Of a stretch of 37,664 bases of DNA, positions 25,534 through 33,519 are shown piece by piece (positions within the stretch are counted from its first letter, which is position 1; each line of letters begins with the position of its first letter). A program made the translations under genes and the position numbers. The notes under the pieces were generated by a model, which saw only the letters and a list, made by a program, of their open reading frames with translations, had not been told where the DNA came from and did not search any database. Source of the stretch: CAZSLO01 sp964608025 (GTDB lineage: Bacteria > Chloroflexota > Dehalococcoidia > Lucifugimonadales > CAJWER01); the NCBI GenBank assembly GCA_964608025.1, contig CAZSLO010000013.1:1-37664 (forward strand), in the 5' to 3' direction.

Positions 25534-26346
25534 ATGAAATATGAATCTCCAAATAATCTCCTTGAACTACTAGATGACGTGGTTAAAGCAGCCGCTCAAA
25601 CTCGATTTTATAAGTCGAGGTTGAATAACAATGACCGCGTCCGAAGTATTGAAGAATTCCATAATCTCCCACTAGTCCCAATAACCGATCTTCGAAATCA
25701 AAATTTCTCCGACACAATCGTTGATCAGGAGTTTCTCCAGTGGATCGTAGGATCGGATAGGACACGAGAACAATATTCATTGCCTATAGCAGAGAATTCA
25801 ACTGTGACTGCAACAAGATACGACCTATTTTGTGATGCTCTTAAAGACCACTGGGATCTCACCAGCGTTGACTTTGCAGTAATAGTCACAAGTAAAAAGA
25901 GACTTTATTACGCAGCAGAAATCAGCACTATTCTAGGATATATAGGCATCCCAGCTCACGTGTTTACTGATACAGAAGAAAATAAGGTATATAGGCAACT
26001 ACGCCAACTGGAAACCAGTCTGCTAATTATATTGACCAACGATTTCGATGAGAACCATGCTGATCCTAAAGGTATTCCTACAGTAACATTCAGGCTGTCA
26101 CATAAGTTGAAAAAGTCATCACAAATTGATCTTTACACCGTCGATGAACTTGGTTTCCTCGGTCATTCTAGAGACCTGAACTACTGGACGATCTATAATG
26201 ACCAGTATCTTTATGAACAGTCAGGATCCGGCAGCTTAGTTGTTACTGCCTTATACAACAAGATTCAGCCGATGTTGCGAATTGATACCGGAGATGTCGT
26301 AAAAGAACTCGGGCAGTACGGAATGAAACTCGACCGTTTAAAATGA
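25534..26346 (+). CDS. PaaK/LuxE-like adenylation-domain protein, reduced
   Basis: 270 residues from ATG 25534; an in-frame ATG at 25453 would overlap the SDR gene and gives an unnatural N-terminus. The beginning, TRFYKSRL (23-30) and FHNLPLVPITDLRNQ (42-56), is the standard opening of phenylacetate-CoA ligase and LuxE-type enzymes. Near the end, MLRIDTGDVV matches their core (R-x-x-x-G-D). But the Ser/Thr/Gly ATP-binding loop is missing (the region reads SDRTREQYSLPIAENS), and the small C-terminal domain is absent. It is therefore likely inactive or a partner subunit of the PaaK-like protein at 27457. Weak ribosome site (GGAG, 16 bases before). Confidence 0.6.
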   Translation: MKYESPNNLLELLDDVVKAAAQTRFYKSRLNNNDRVRSIEEFHNLPLVPITDLRNQNFSDTIVDQEFLQWIVGSDRTREQYSLPIAENSTVTATRYDLFCDALKDHWDLTSVDFAVIVTSKKRLYYAAEISTILGYIGIPAHVFTDTEENKVYRQLRQLETSLLIILTNDFDENHADPKGIPTVTFRLSHKLKKSSQIDLYTVDELGFLGHSRDLNYWTIYNDQYLYEQSGSGSLVVTALYNKIQPMLRIDTGDVVKELGQYGMKLDRLK

Positions 26347-26374
26347 ACGTTGATGGACCAGGGACCACAACAAT

Positions 26375-27448
26375 TTGATTATTTATTCTATAAACCGATT
26401 ACTTAGGCAAGTTCGCAGGCGTAAGGCACTGGGCATACTCCTCCTTTTATCAGTCATCGCAATCAGCATTTCGGGTAACACGCTCACATTCTATTTATTT
26501 GACAGGGAGGTCCAGGATATTACCCTGTTAGATAGCTTGTGGTATAGCGTGGTGTCTATCACAACGATAGGGTACGGAGATTTTTATCCGATCACCCCCG
26601 AGGCTAGAATAAGTACCACTTTATTCATAGTAATTGTGGGGCTAGCTACTTTCACAACAGCGGTAGGCATGGCAGTAGACTGGGTCGCAGAAATTCGCCA
26701 CAAGGAGCGAAAAGGAATGGGCAAATCTCAATCGAGGGATCATCTAGTCATTATCAATTTCCCTAGTGAATCAAGGGTACGCCAGATCATCCGAGAATAT
26801 CGCAGCGACCCGCAGCATAAAGGTACTGATATCGTCCTTATCAGCGACCAGATCGAAGAACTCCCGTTCTCTTGGGATGAGGTATCATTCATAAGAGGAT
26901 GGCCCTTAGACGAAGATACCTACGAACGGGCTAACCTCTCATATGCGAAACAGGCCATAGTCTTGAGCCCAAGTCACTCTGACCCTCGAAGTGACAGCCT
27001 GGTGGCATCGATCTCCTTTGTTATACACCGAATCAATCCAGTTGTTAATGTCATCGCAGAATGCCTGGACGTCCGCCACGCAGTACTGTTCAACGAATTC
27101 GAAAATCTAAGCCTGGTTTTTACTCTTGAAGTGTCCAATAATCTCCTGGTACAAGAAGCCCAAGATCCGGGTGTTACCCAATTAACTCAAATGATCACGA
27201 GTAACCGTGTTAAGGGTACCCTTGCGAGTACCAAGATAGAGAACACACCTACCCCGATGACCTATAAAACAGTAGCTAAAAACCTACTGGATCAAGGTGT
27301 GAACCTAGTCGGCGTAATCCAGGATAACTCCGTTCGTATGGACTTTAGCGACATAGAAATTTCGCATGGTGACCAGTTGATCTATATTAGTGGGTCAAGG
27401 ATCGATCCAAAAAACATGATAGATCTTATCAGCGGCACCACCGGATAA
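26375..27448 (+). CDS. Two-helix potassium channel with cytosolic RCK/TrkA-N-like domain
   Basis: 357 residues starting with TTG. A first membrane helix (about 18-42), a pore loop with the K+ selectivity filter TTIGYGD (63-69), and a second helix (about 80-104) form a minimal channel. The remainder (about 120-350) has the alternating strand-helix pattern of an RCK domain: DHLVIINFPSESRV, GTDIVLISDQIE, VIAECLD. The Gly-rich NAD loop is not conserved (NFPSES instead of GxGxxG), so it may sense something other than NAD(H) or ATP. It lies 28 bases after the short PaaK-like gene and 8 bases before the long one, so it is co-transcribed with them. Confidence 0.9.
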   Translation: MIIYSINRLLRQVRRRKALGILLLLSVIAISISGNTLTFYLFDREVQDITLLDSLWYSVVSITTIGYGDFYPITPEARISTTLFIVIVGLATFTTAVGMAVDWVAEIRHKERKGMGKSQSRDHLVIINFPSESRVRQIIREYRSDPQHKGTDIVLISDQIEELPFSWDEVSFIRGWPLDEDTYERANLSYAKQAIVLSPSHSDPRSDSLVASISFVIHRINPVVNVIAECLDVRHAVLFNEFENLSLVFTLEVSNNLLVQEAQDPGVTQLTQMITSNRVKGTLASTKIENTPTPMTYKTVAKNLLDQGVNLVGVIQDNSVRMDFSDIEISHGDQLIYISGSRIDPKNMIDLISGTTG

Positions 27449-27456
27449 CGCCTATA

Positions 27457-28701
27457 TTGTTGGATACAACACTACTCGGATCTGTGAATAGGGAAGTTTT
27501 ATTAGCACAAATTATCCGCGGATATAATGGATTCCTAGTATATCGCCAACTATACGATGAGAAGGGTATATCGATAGACCAACTTTCTGAAGAAGATCCT
27601 CTGGATCTATTACGTAGAATTCCTATACTGCAGCCTGCTCAATTCCGAGATCTTGTAAACGAATCCATCCGAGTAACAAACAACGTCGTAGATCTAGAGA
27701 TTTCCTCCGGCACTAACGGACTCCCAAAACGACGCATCATCACCGACAGGGACGAGGAAATAGAGATACAATTCCTGTCCAAACTATTCCAGACTTCTGG
27801 CATTGGAGCCAGCGATTCCGTCGCATGTTTAGATACAGGACCATTGACCTTGATGGTTTCTTTTCTTCCCGCGTTGGATCTTTGTGGGGTTAAAGAGGCC
27901 TATGCATTTAGCGCCTCTGTAGATAGTATTTCCACGATCACTAATTTAGGTAAATTGAAACCAAATGTGATTATTACGATCCCTTCAATTATCGAACGAT
28001 TGATCGATCCATTAGAAAAAGAATTGAATGGATTTCAATGGAATCTGAACAAGATCATTTACGTCGGTGAATCTATCCATGAAAATACAAGGAAGAGGCT
28101 TGAAATAGATCTTGGTATCGAGGTTTTCGGATATTATGGTGCATCCGAAACTTCGGCTCTTGGCATAGAATGCAAATCCCACAACGGGATACATCTTTTC
28201 ACTGACCAAAACGCCGTCGAGATTATTGATCCCGACGGTCTGGCAGGACCTGCACTGGTAACAACACTACATCAAGAGGGATTACCTCTGATCAGGTATC
28301 CCCTGGGGGACATACTCCAAGCCTATAACGAAGCCTGTCAATGCGGTCTTAGTTATCCAAGAGTGGACATCGTTGGACGTACAGATGACATAATTTCGGT
28401 CTTAGGTGTCAAACTATCATATGATTCCATCTATAGAGCTACATTCGCGGGCCTAGACTACGAAGGGCCGATGATTATTGAAATTAGGAACAATCTCTCC
28501 GAACAAATGAAAATAATTCTACCCGAGTGTCTGTCAAGATATCAGGATATAATCTTTCGTTCATTGAGTACCAGTGAACACGATTTAGCTTACCTTGTAT
28601 CAAGCGGATTTATTGATATAGATCTGTTTTTTGTAGAGAAAGATCAATTTAAGAGTCGCAAATCTAAACGTATCTTGGATTTGCGAAGTAACCCGTTGTA
28701 G
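27457..28701 (+). CDS. PaaK-like adenylate-forming enzyme
   Basis: 414 residues, TTG start. It has the hallmarks of the phenylacetate-CoA ligase/LuxE-type branch: phosphate loop SSGTNGLPK (83-91), FGYYGASETSALG (224-236), RYPLGD (280-285) and VGRTDD (306-311) leading into the C-terminal small domain. A CxC pair at 294-296 (ACQCGL) resembles the Cys-containing turn of PaaK. These enzymes activate a carboxylic acid with ATP and pass it to CoA or a protein. The substrate is unknown; the preceding short homologue (25534) and following acetyltransferase (4 bases away) suggest a shared acyl-transfer pathway. The C-terminus ends with basic residues rather than a clear catalytic Lys context. Confidence 0.8.
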   Translation: MLDTTLLGSVNREVLLAQIIRGYNGFLVYRQLYDEKGISIDQLSEEDPLDLLRRIPILQPAQFRDLVNESIRVTNNVVDLEISSGTNGLPKRRIITDRDEEIEIQFLSKLFQTSGIGASDSVACLDTGPLTLMVSFLPALDLCGVKEAYAFSASVDSISTITNLGKLKPNVIITIPSIIERLIDPLEKELNGFQWNLNKIIYVGESIHENTRKRLEIDLGIEVFGYYGASETSALGIECKSHNGIHLFTDQNAVEIIDPDGLAGPALVTTLHQEGLPLIRYPLGDILQAYNEACQCGLSYPRVDIVGRTDDIISVLGVKLSYDSIYRATFAGLDYEGPMIIEIRNNLSEQMKIILPECLSRYQDIIFRSLSTSEHDLAYLVSSGFIDIDLFFVEKDQFKSRKSKRILDLRSNPL

Positions 28702-28705
28702 GCAA

Positions 28706-29293
28706 ATGCAGGAAACAAGCTCTCAATTCACTGTTGAATTTAATATCGTTGACGCGATGGATACTCCTCGTATATTAGAAGTACACAACCTCCTAGTTAA
28801 ATCTTTTCCACCCGGACAAGTAGAAGACTTTCCAGCGTTCCTTCAGTCAACAGCCGTTACCGTTCACTTCGAATCAGTCCCCGTGGTGCTTACAGCTTCA
28901 ACTCCAGGTCATCTCGTCGGAGTGATAATCGGTAATTACTTATCCGACATCAATATTGGTATGATCTTATATGCGGCAGTCCACCCTGATTCTAGACGCC
29001 GCGGGATCTACAATGCTATGCGTCGCCAGCTTATAGAAATATTCAAAACAAAATCGGAACATGCAGGATCACCCAATCCTGATTTTATAGTATCTGAGGT
29101 CGATCCAGATGGGATTGTGTATAAACTATACTGTGACAACTGGCACTCGTTCGAAGCCCCTTTTGATTACTGGCAGCCAGCGACACAAGGGTTATCATCA
29201 CGGCGTATGAAACTGGTTTTACAACCACTCCAGCAAAATTTCCAACCTAACAACCCCTGGTTAAAAATCTTGATCTCGAATATCTATACCTAG
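28706..29293 (+). CDS. GNAT family N-acyltransferase
   Basis: 195 residues. The acyl-CoA binding motif A is visible at 91-106 (AVHPDSRRRGIYNAMR, with the R-R-x-G turn), preceded by a strand that reads GVIIGNY. The following strand is FIVSEVDPD, and then YKLYCDNWHSFE, a normal motif B. It starts 4 bases after the PaaK-like gene and presumably transfers an acyl group, possibly one activated by that enzyme, to an amine; the acceptor is unknown. Directly after its stop TAG, the same frame stays open for 40 more codons with protein-like composition (see the feature at 29294). Confidence 0.75.
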   Translation: MQETSSQFTVEFNIVDAMDTPRILEVHNLLVKSFPPGQVEDFPAFLQSTAVTVHFESVPVVLTASTPGHLVGVIIGNYLSDINIGMILYAAVHPDSRRRGIYNAMRRQLIEIFKTKSEHAGSPNPDFIVSEVDPDGIVYKLYCDNWHSFEAPFDYWQPATQGLSSRRMKLVLQPLQQNFQPNNPWLKILISNIYT

Positions 29294-29416
29294 ATTTATA
29301 GACTGCGGGATCCACAGAGAGATCCAGATTTCCAACGCATCATACAATCCTTGGAAGCAGTAGAAACGCATTGTAGATCTCTAGGTATCCGAGAAGAGGA
29401 GTATTCGGAACACTGA
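29294..29416 (+). other. In-frame coding-like stretch downstream of the GNAT stop codon
   Basis: After the TAG at 29291-29293 the same frame continues for 40 codons to a TGA at 29414-29416. It looks like real protein: DPDFQRIIQSLEAVETHC is an amphipathic helix and the end is SLGIREEEYSEH. It has no ATG and no ribosome site of its own. It may be the former C-terminus of the GNAT cut off by a nonsense mutation, or translation past the stop. The rest of the gap, 29417-29563, holds an A/T-rich segment (TATAAAATA near 29460) and nothing else I can support. Confidence 0.3.
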
Positions 29417-29599
29417 ATCCCATCTAGCTGATAAACTCGAATTCATCTAGGATCCACCGTATAAAATATACCCTGATTATGTTCAAAAAACATCGTAGAG
29501 CTAGGCACTGTATGATGGATAGAATTACAAATCCGTTCGATCCTAATCGGTTCAATTCTACCTTTGAATTCCAGAATGATCATCACAGGATTTCACCTG

Positions 29600-32500
29600 A
29601 TGAATAATCTGAATCTAGTAGATTCCATCAAGGCCCGCCAGCTTCAAAACCTCGGGGACGAGGATTTGAAGGAATTGTTTTGTAAAATGCAAACCAATAC
29701 TTGCACCGAGCAGACTTCTAAACGACGTAGGTTCTTGACAGCTTCAACGGAAAACGGGAACTCGAACCCTTCATTTTTACAACGCTATGTGGATCGTATA
29801 ACAATCCACAATCCCAACCGATCCGTAGAAGATCCTGATGCGAAGCTAATCACTGTGTTCGCTATCGCCTACGAATCGATCCGAAGGCGACTCGGTACGT
29901 GGCGTTTGTTCGACCTTGCTTACGAAGACGAATCACTCTCATATCACAGACAATTGGCACAGGCCATTGTGGACCAAGGATCGTATCGCTCAATACCAGA
30001 TTATTCTACCAACAGTAACTTCTTATCCAGTCCTGGGTTTTTGTCTGCGCTAGAACCTGTTTTCGATGAACTGAATCTATCCTCCGACGATCAAGATATA
30101 GTAACTACACTAGTTGTTGTTTATGAGACTACAAACAGATACGGCAACTCTGAAATACTTCTCCCTTCTAGCTTCTATGCAGCAATAGGCCGGTCCAATA
30201 TTTCAAGGGTGCTAGATTTCGTTCCTACGGCTGAACAGATTCTCGCTGGCCAATACATATATGAAGGCAAAATCGTCGAGATGAGTGCAGGAGAAGGTAA
30301 GACAATAGCGGCCGTATTTCCATCATTGATGCACGTAGTTAATGGAAATTCTGTCCACGTGATCACTTCTAACGACTATTTAGCACTAAGGGATGTAGAG
30401 ATGCTTCTCCCTATCTACAAATCCGTAGGAATTTCATGCAGGGCTATCATATCTTCTATGAACGATACTGATCGACGTGAAGCTTACGATGCAGATATTG
30501 TCTATGGAACAGTTCGGGAACTTGGATTCGATTTCCTACGCGACAATCTACGTAAGACAAAACAAGAGATGGTGCAGGGTCGCCGGGATGTCGCAATCAT
30601 TGACGAAGCTGACCAAGTCCTCATAGATGAGTCTTCGACACCACTGATTATTTCTAGCGGACCGTCTGCTAGTCGCCGTGCGATACACAAAACAGACGCT
30701 GCAGTTAGAGATCTTATCTCTATCCAAAAAGACGTTGCACACAAAATGATCATGGCGGCAAAGAGCACCGTTACTGGCAAAGAAATACGTAATATTCTAG
30801 CCGCCTTGCATCTTGCAGATCCTACTTGCGAATACCTAACAGTACTGACATCACAAGACCGGAAGCTTGCTAAGAAAATACGAACCGATGCTATTGACAT
30901 CATAGAATTTGGCGACGAATCAACATATTCGGATTCTTTATACTACTTTCTATCCGTTGTAGATGGCACAGTCACTCTAACTGAGAAGGGTCTAGACTTT
31001 ATTGATTCTAGGCTCGGCCCAACATTCGACACTAGTAAATTGGAAGAAAAACTGAAGTACTTTGCCCAGATCAGAGGTCAGGAAGATCCGCCAGTAAGTC
31101 ACGAAACCGGTCGCATCCAACGTGAAATCACACGCAGGGATGCGCGGAGATCCCAGGTTCAGAATGCCCTTAGAGCCAGGCTCCTTTTACATCGGGATAT
31201 CGACTATATTATCAGTCAAGGCCAAGTCATATTAATAGACGAATTAACCGGACGCGCCCGGCCCGAAACAAGTTATCAACATGGACTTAATGCAGCATTG
31301 GAGGCGAAAGAGGGGGTTGCTATCGGCGGGGAACGTCAAGTAGCGGCCCGGATCTCTACCCATGGTTTCTTGCGAAATTATTCCATCCTGGGAGGAATGA
31401 GCGGCACGGCTTTATCTTCAAGTGAAGAACTGGCTAGGTCTTATGGCCTCGAGGTTATACATGTTTCGCCTACCCATCCTTCGCGTCGTATCGATCTACC
31501 CACACGGATTGCACAAACTCTCTCAGGAAAATTACAGATGATCGTAGAAGAGGTCAAAAAATATAGACAAGAAGGACACCCTATTTTAATCGGTACATTT
31601 TCAATAGAACAATCTGAACAAATAAGCAAGGTTCTACATCAACACAACATAGACCACCAGGTTCTCAATGCAGTAAACAGTTCATCCGAAGATGCCATTT
31701 TGAGCACAGCCGGACGTCCGGGTGCAGTTACAGTTGCCACAAATATGGCAGGAAGAGGTATAGACATCGTTGTCGATTCATATCCCGGTCTTCACGTTAT
31801 TGGGACAGAGATGAATCCCTCAAGACGTATCGATGACCAACTCCGGGGCCGAGCTGGACGCCAAGGGAAACCTGGCAGTACCCAGTTTGTACTCTCCATG
31901 GAAGACCAGGTCACGACTGGGAGACCTATAGGAACAGATCTTCCTTCAAATAACAATTTTCTGAGTTCCAATCTCGACAAGATACAGAGATTTTCTACTT
32001 TAGACGCGGAGGTGCAACGTGCCATATCCGCAGACTATGATCGTGTGCTAGAAAACCAAACGCTCTCTTATTACTCCCTACGATCAGAGATCATGGATTC
32101 TAATAACATCTACGAGAAGTGTGTGAAACACTCCGGAATTTTTTCGCAAGAGACCATCACTACCCATTTCGAACCTAGCGGCCTAATAGATTATGAAAAC
32201 CAGTTCGACAATATGTCTTCATATGTTTCACTTAATCTCAACCTGGACTGTGAAGAATTGTGGGGCCTAAGCAGAGAAGATCTCTTTGACGGACTACACA
32301 AATTGATTATTGCTAAGTTGTCAAAAACTCGTATTAGTGTCGGTGAGGCTCGATTCAATGCCGTCGCCAAAACGGTACTTCTTCAAGCAGGAGATTCCAT
32401 GTGGCGTGATCACCTTGTGAAACTCGATGATTTTATTGTGTCTGTCAACTTATCTTCCCAAAGCCACAGTGCCGCTGTAGCAGAATTCCAGGTAATCGCC

Positions 32501-32647
32501 TTGAAAGAATATGATGAGTTTCTGGCAAATCTCTCGGCGGTGTTCCTACAAGACCTGATTACTACAATAGAGGCTGCATCACATAGCTATGAAAATATCC
32601 CCGTTGAAATAAATCTTCCTGCAAAATTTGCTGAGATAATGATTTGA
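29600..32647 (+). CDS. Divergent SecA-like preprotein translocase ATPase (SecA paralogue)
   Basis: 1015 residues from ATG 29600 (AGGA 9 bases before); a TTG at 29564 is also in frame. All motor motifs are present: MSAGEGKT Walker A (228-235; SecA usually has MKTGEGKT), then TSNDYLALRD and YGTVRELGFDFLRDNL. Walker B is DEAD (335-338; normally DEVD). DELTGR is at 547-552, then GGMSGTA (598-604), TNMAGRGID (714-722) and RRIDDQLRGRAGRQG (742-756). The helical scaffold is recognisable (DSMWRDHLVKLDDF, 932-945), but what should be the conserved IxLRxYxQxDP reads VNLSSQSHSAA. The C-terminal zinc-binding Cys motif is absent. Most likely a SecA2-type accessory motor pushing selected proteins through SecYEG. 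Confidence 0.85.
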   Translation: MNNLNLVDSIKARQLQNLGDEDLKELFCKMQTNTCTEQTSKRRRFLTASTENGNSNPSFLQRYVDRITIHNPNRSVEDPDAKLITVFAIAYESIRRRLGTWRLFDLAYEDESLSYHRQLAQAIVDQGSYRSIPDYSTNSNFLSSPGFLSALEPVFDELNLSSDDQDIVTTLVVVYETTNRYGNSEILLPSSFYAAIGRSNISRVLDFVPTAEQILAGQYIYEGKIVEMSAGEGKTIAAVFPSLMHVVNGNSVHVITSNDYLALRDVEMLLPIYKSVGISCRAIISSMNDTDRREAYDADIVYGTVRELGFDFLRDNLRKTKQEMVQGRRDVAIIDEADQVLIDESSTPLIISSGPSASRRAIHKTDAAVRDLISIQKDVAHKMIMAAKSTVTGKEIRNILAALHLADPTCEYLTVLTSQDRKLAKKIRTDAIDIIEFGDESTYSDSLYYFLSVVDGTVTLTEKGLDFIDSRLGPTFDTSKLEEKLKYFAQIRGQEDPPVSHETGRIQREITRRDARRSQVQNALRARLLLHRDIDYIISQGQVILIDELTGRARPETSYQHGLNAALEAKEGVAIGGERQVAARISTHGFLRNYSILGGMSGTALSSSEELARSYGLEVIHVSPTHPSRRIDLPTRIAQTLSGKLQMIVEEVKKYRQEGHPILIGTFSIEQSEQISKVLHQHNIDHQVLNAVNSSSEDAILSTAGRPGAVTVATNMAGRGIDIVVDSYPGLHVIGTEMNPSRRIDDQLRGRAGRQGKPGSTQFVLSMEDQVTTGRPIGTDLPSNNNFLSSNLDKIQRFSTLDAEVQRAISADYDRVLENQTLSYYSLRSEIMDSNNIYEKCVKHSGIFSQETITTHFEPSGLIDYENQFDNMSSYVSLNLNLDCEELWGLSREDLFDGLHKLIIAKLSKTRISVGEARFNAVAKTVLLQAGDSMWRDHLVKLDDFIVSVNLSSQSHSAAVAEFQVIALKEYDEFLANLSAVFLQDLITTIEAASHSYENIPVEINLPAKFAEIMI

Positions 32648-32700
32648 AAAAACATAGACCGCAGAAATACCGCGGGGCCCTTGAAGGAGGACATAGGTAA

Positions 32701-33519
32701 ATGAATAAAAAGATGATGGCTAGGATCAGTAGCCGTACTACAGCAGGTGCCCTTATCGCCACGGGGCCCTTAGTCGCGGCATGCAGCTTAGGACCAACTT
32801 ACGATGAATGGGCTGCAACTGATGGAGCAGCCGGACGCATCAATCTAGATGCCGTCCAGAGTGTCTTCAAGAACTCTGAGAGCGCAACTGAATTCGAGAA
32901 ACGTGTTAATGAAATTTATGAGGGAGACGGTCTGGTATTGATCCGGGCCCGGCAAGATCCTGATGCCCTCGTGATCGAAGGTTGGGAAGATCTAAATAGT
33001 AATTATGAGATTGATGATACAGAAGACGACAAACTCTTCGAGATAGTCGAGAGGAACAACCAACACGAGATGAGGGGATACGGCGCGAACTCCTATTATC
33101 ATAGTGGTTTTGGTACCGGTAATTTCTTATTTACATACATGATGATCTCTGCTCTTACTCCTCGGGGATACTATTACTCCACTCCACCTGGATATGCACG
33201 AGGCACATTGAATTCATATAGAAACAACTACAGGGGTTCATCCCGTTATCGCAACCAGGTTTCACGGAACGGTAAATACTTCACCAACAATCGCAACAAG
33301 TTTTCGTCCTCCAGTCTCAGTACCGCAAGAAGTAGCTTCCGTTCGAAACAGAAATCCAGCGGCGCTTTTAAAAGCAGTAATACAGGAGTCCGGAGCTCCT
33401 GGGGATCATCCAGCGGAAGAAGTTCAGTAAGATCGTCAGGCCGTGGAAGAAGCGGTAGCTTCCGGGGATATGGTGGTTCCCAAGAAATTATCAACTATGA
33501 CAGGTGGTCAAACGAATAG
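32701..33519 (+). CDS. Ser/Arg/Gly-rich lipoprotein of unknown function
   Basis: 272 residues. A basic start (MNKKMMAR) and hydrophobic stretch end in the lipobox LVAAC with Cys28, so it is a lipoprotein processed by signal peptidase II. Residues 30-135 are acidic and look folded (EGDGLVLIRARQDPDALVIE). A short hydrophobic segment around 140-152 (NFLFTYMMISAL) precedes a Tyr-rich part (GYYYSTPPGY). The final 100 residues are low complexity, rich in Ser, Arg, Asn and Gly. A very strong ribosome site (AAGGAGG) stands 11 bases before the ATG, 53 bases after the SecA-like gene, suggesting high expression and a link to that motor. No family recognised. Confidence 0.7.
   Translation: MNKKMMARISSRTTAGALIATGPLVAACSLGPTYDEWAATDGAAGRINLDAVQSVFKNSESATEFEKRVNEIYEGDGLVLIRARQDPDALVIEGWEDLNSNYEIDDTEDDKLFEIVERNNQHEMRGYGANSYYHSGFGTGNFLFTYMMISALTPRGYYYSTPPGYARGTLNSYRNNYRGSSRYRNQVSRNGKYFTNNRNKFSSSSLSTARSSFRSKQKSSGAFKSSNTGVRSSWGSSSGRSSVRSSGRGRSGSFRGYGGSQEIINYDRWSNE

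Noticed and set aside
29291..29293. TAG in the GNAT gene read as pyrrolysine
   Set aside because: Nothing in the window suggests pyrrolysine machinery; a normal stop or a nonsense mutation is simpler.
29536..29556. tRNA T-arm-like sequence (GGTTCAATTCTACC)
   Set aside because: The flanking bases do not pair into a T-stem and no anticodon or acceptor arm can be formed around it.
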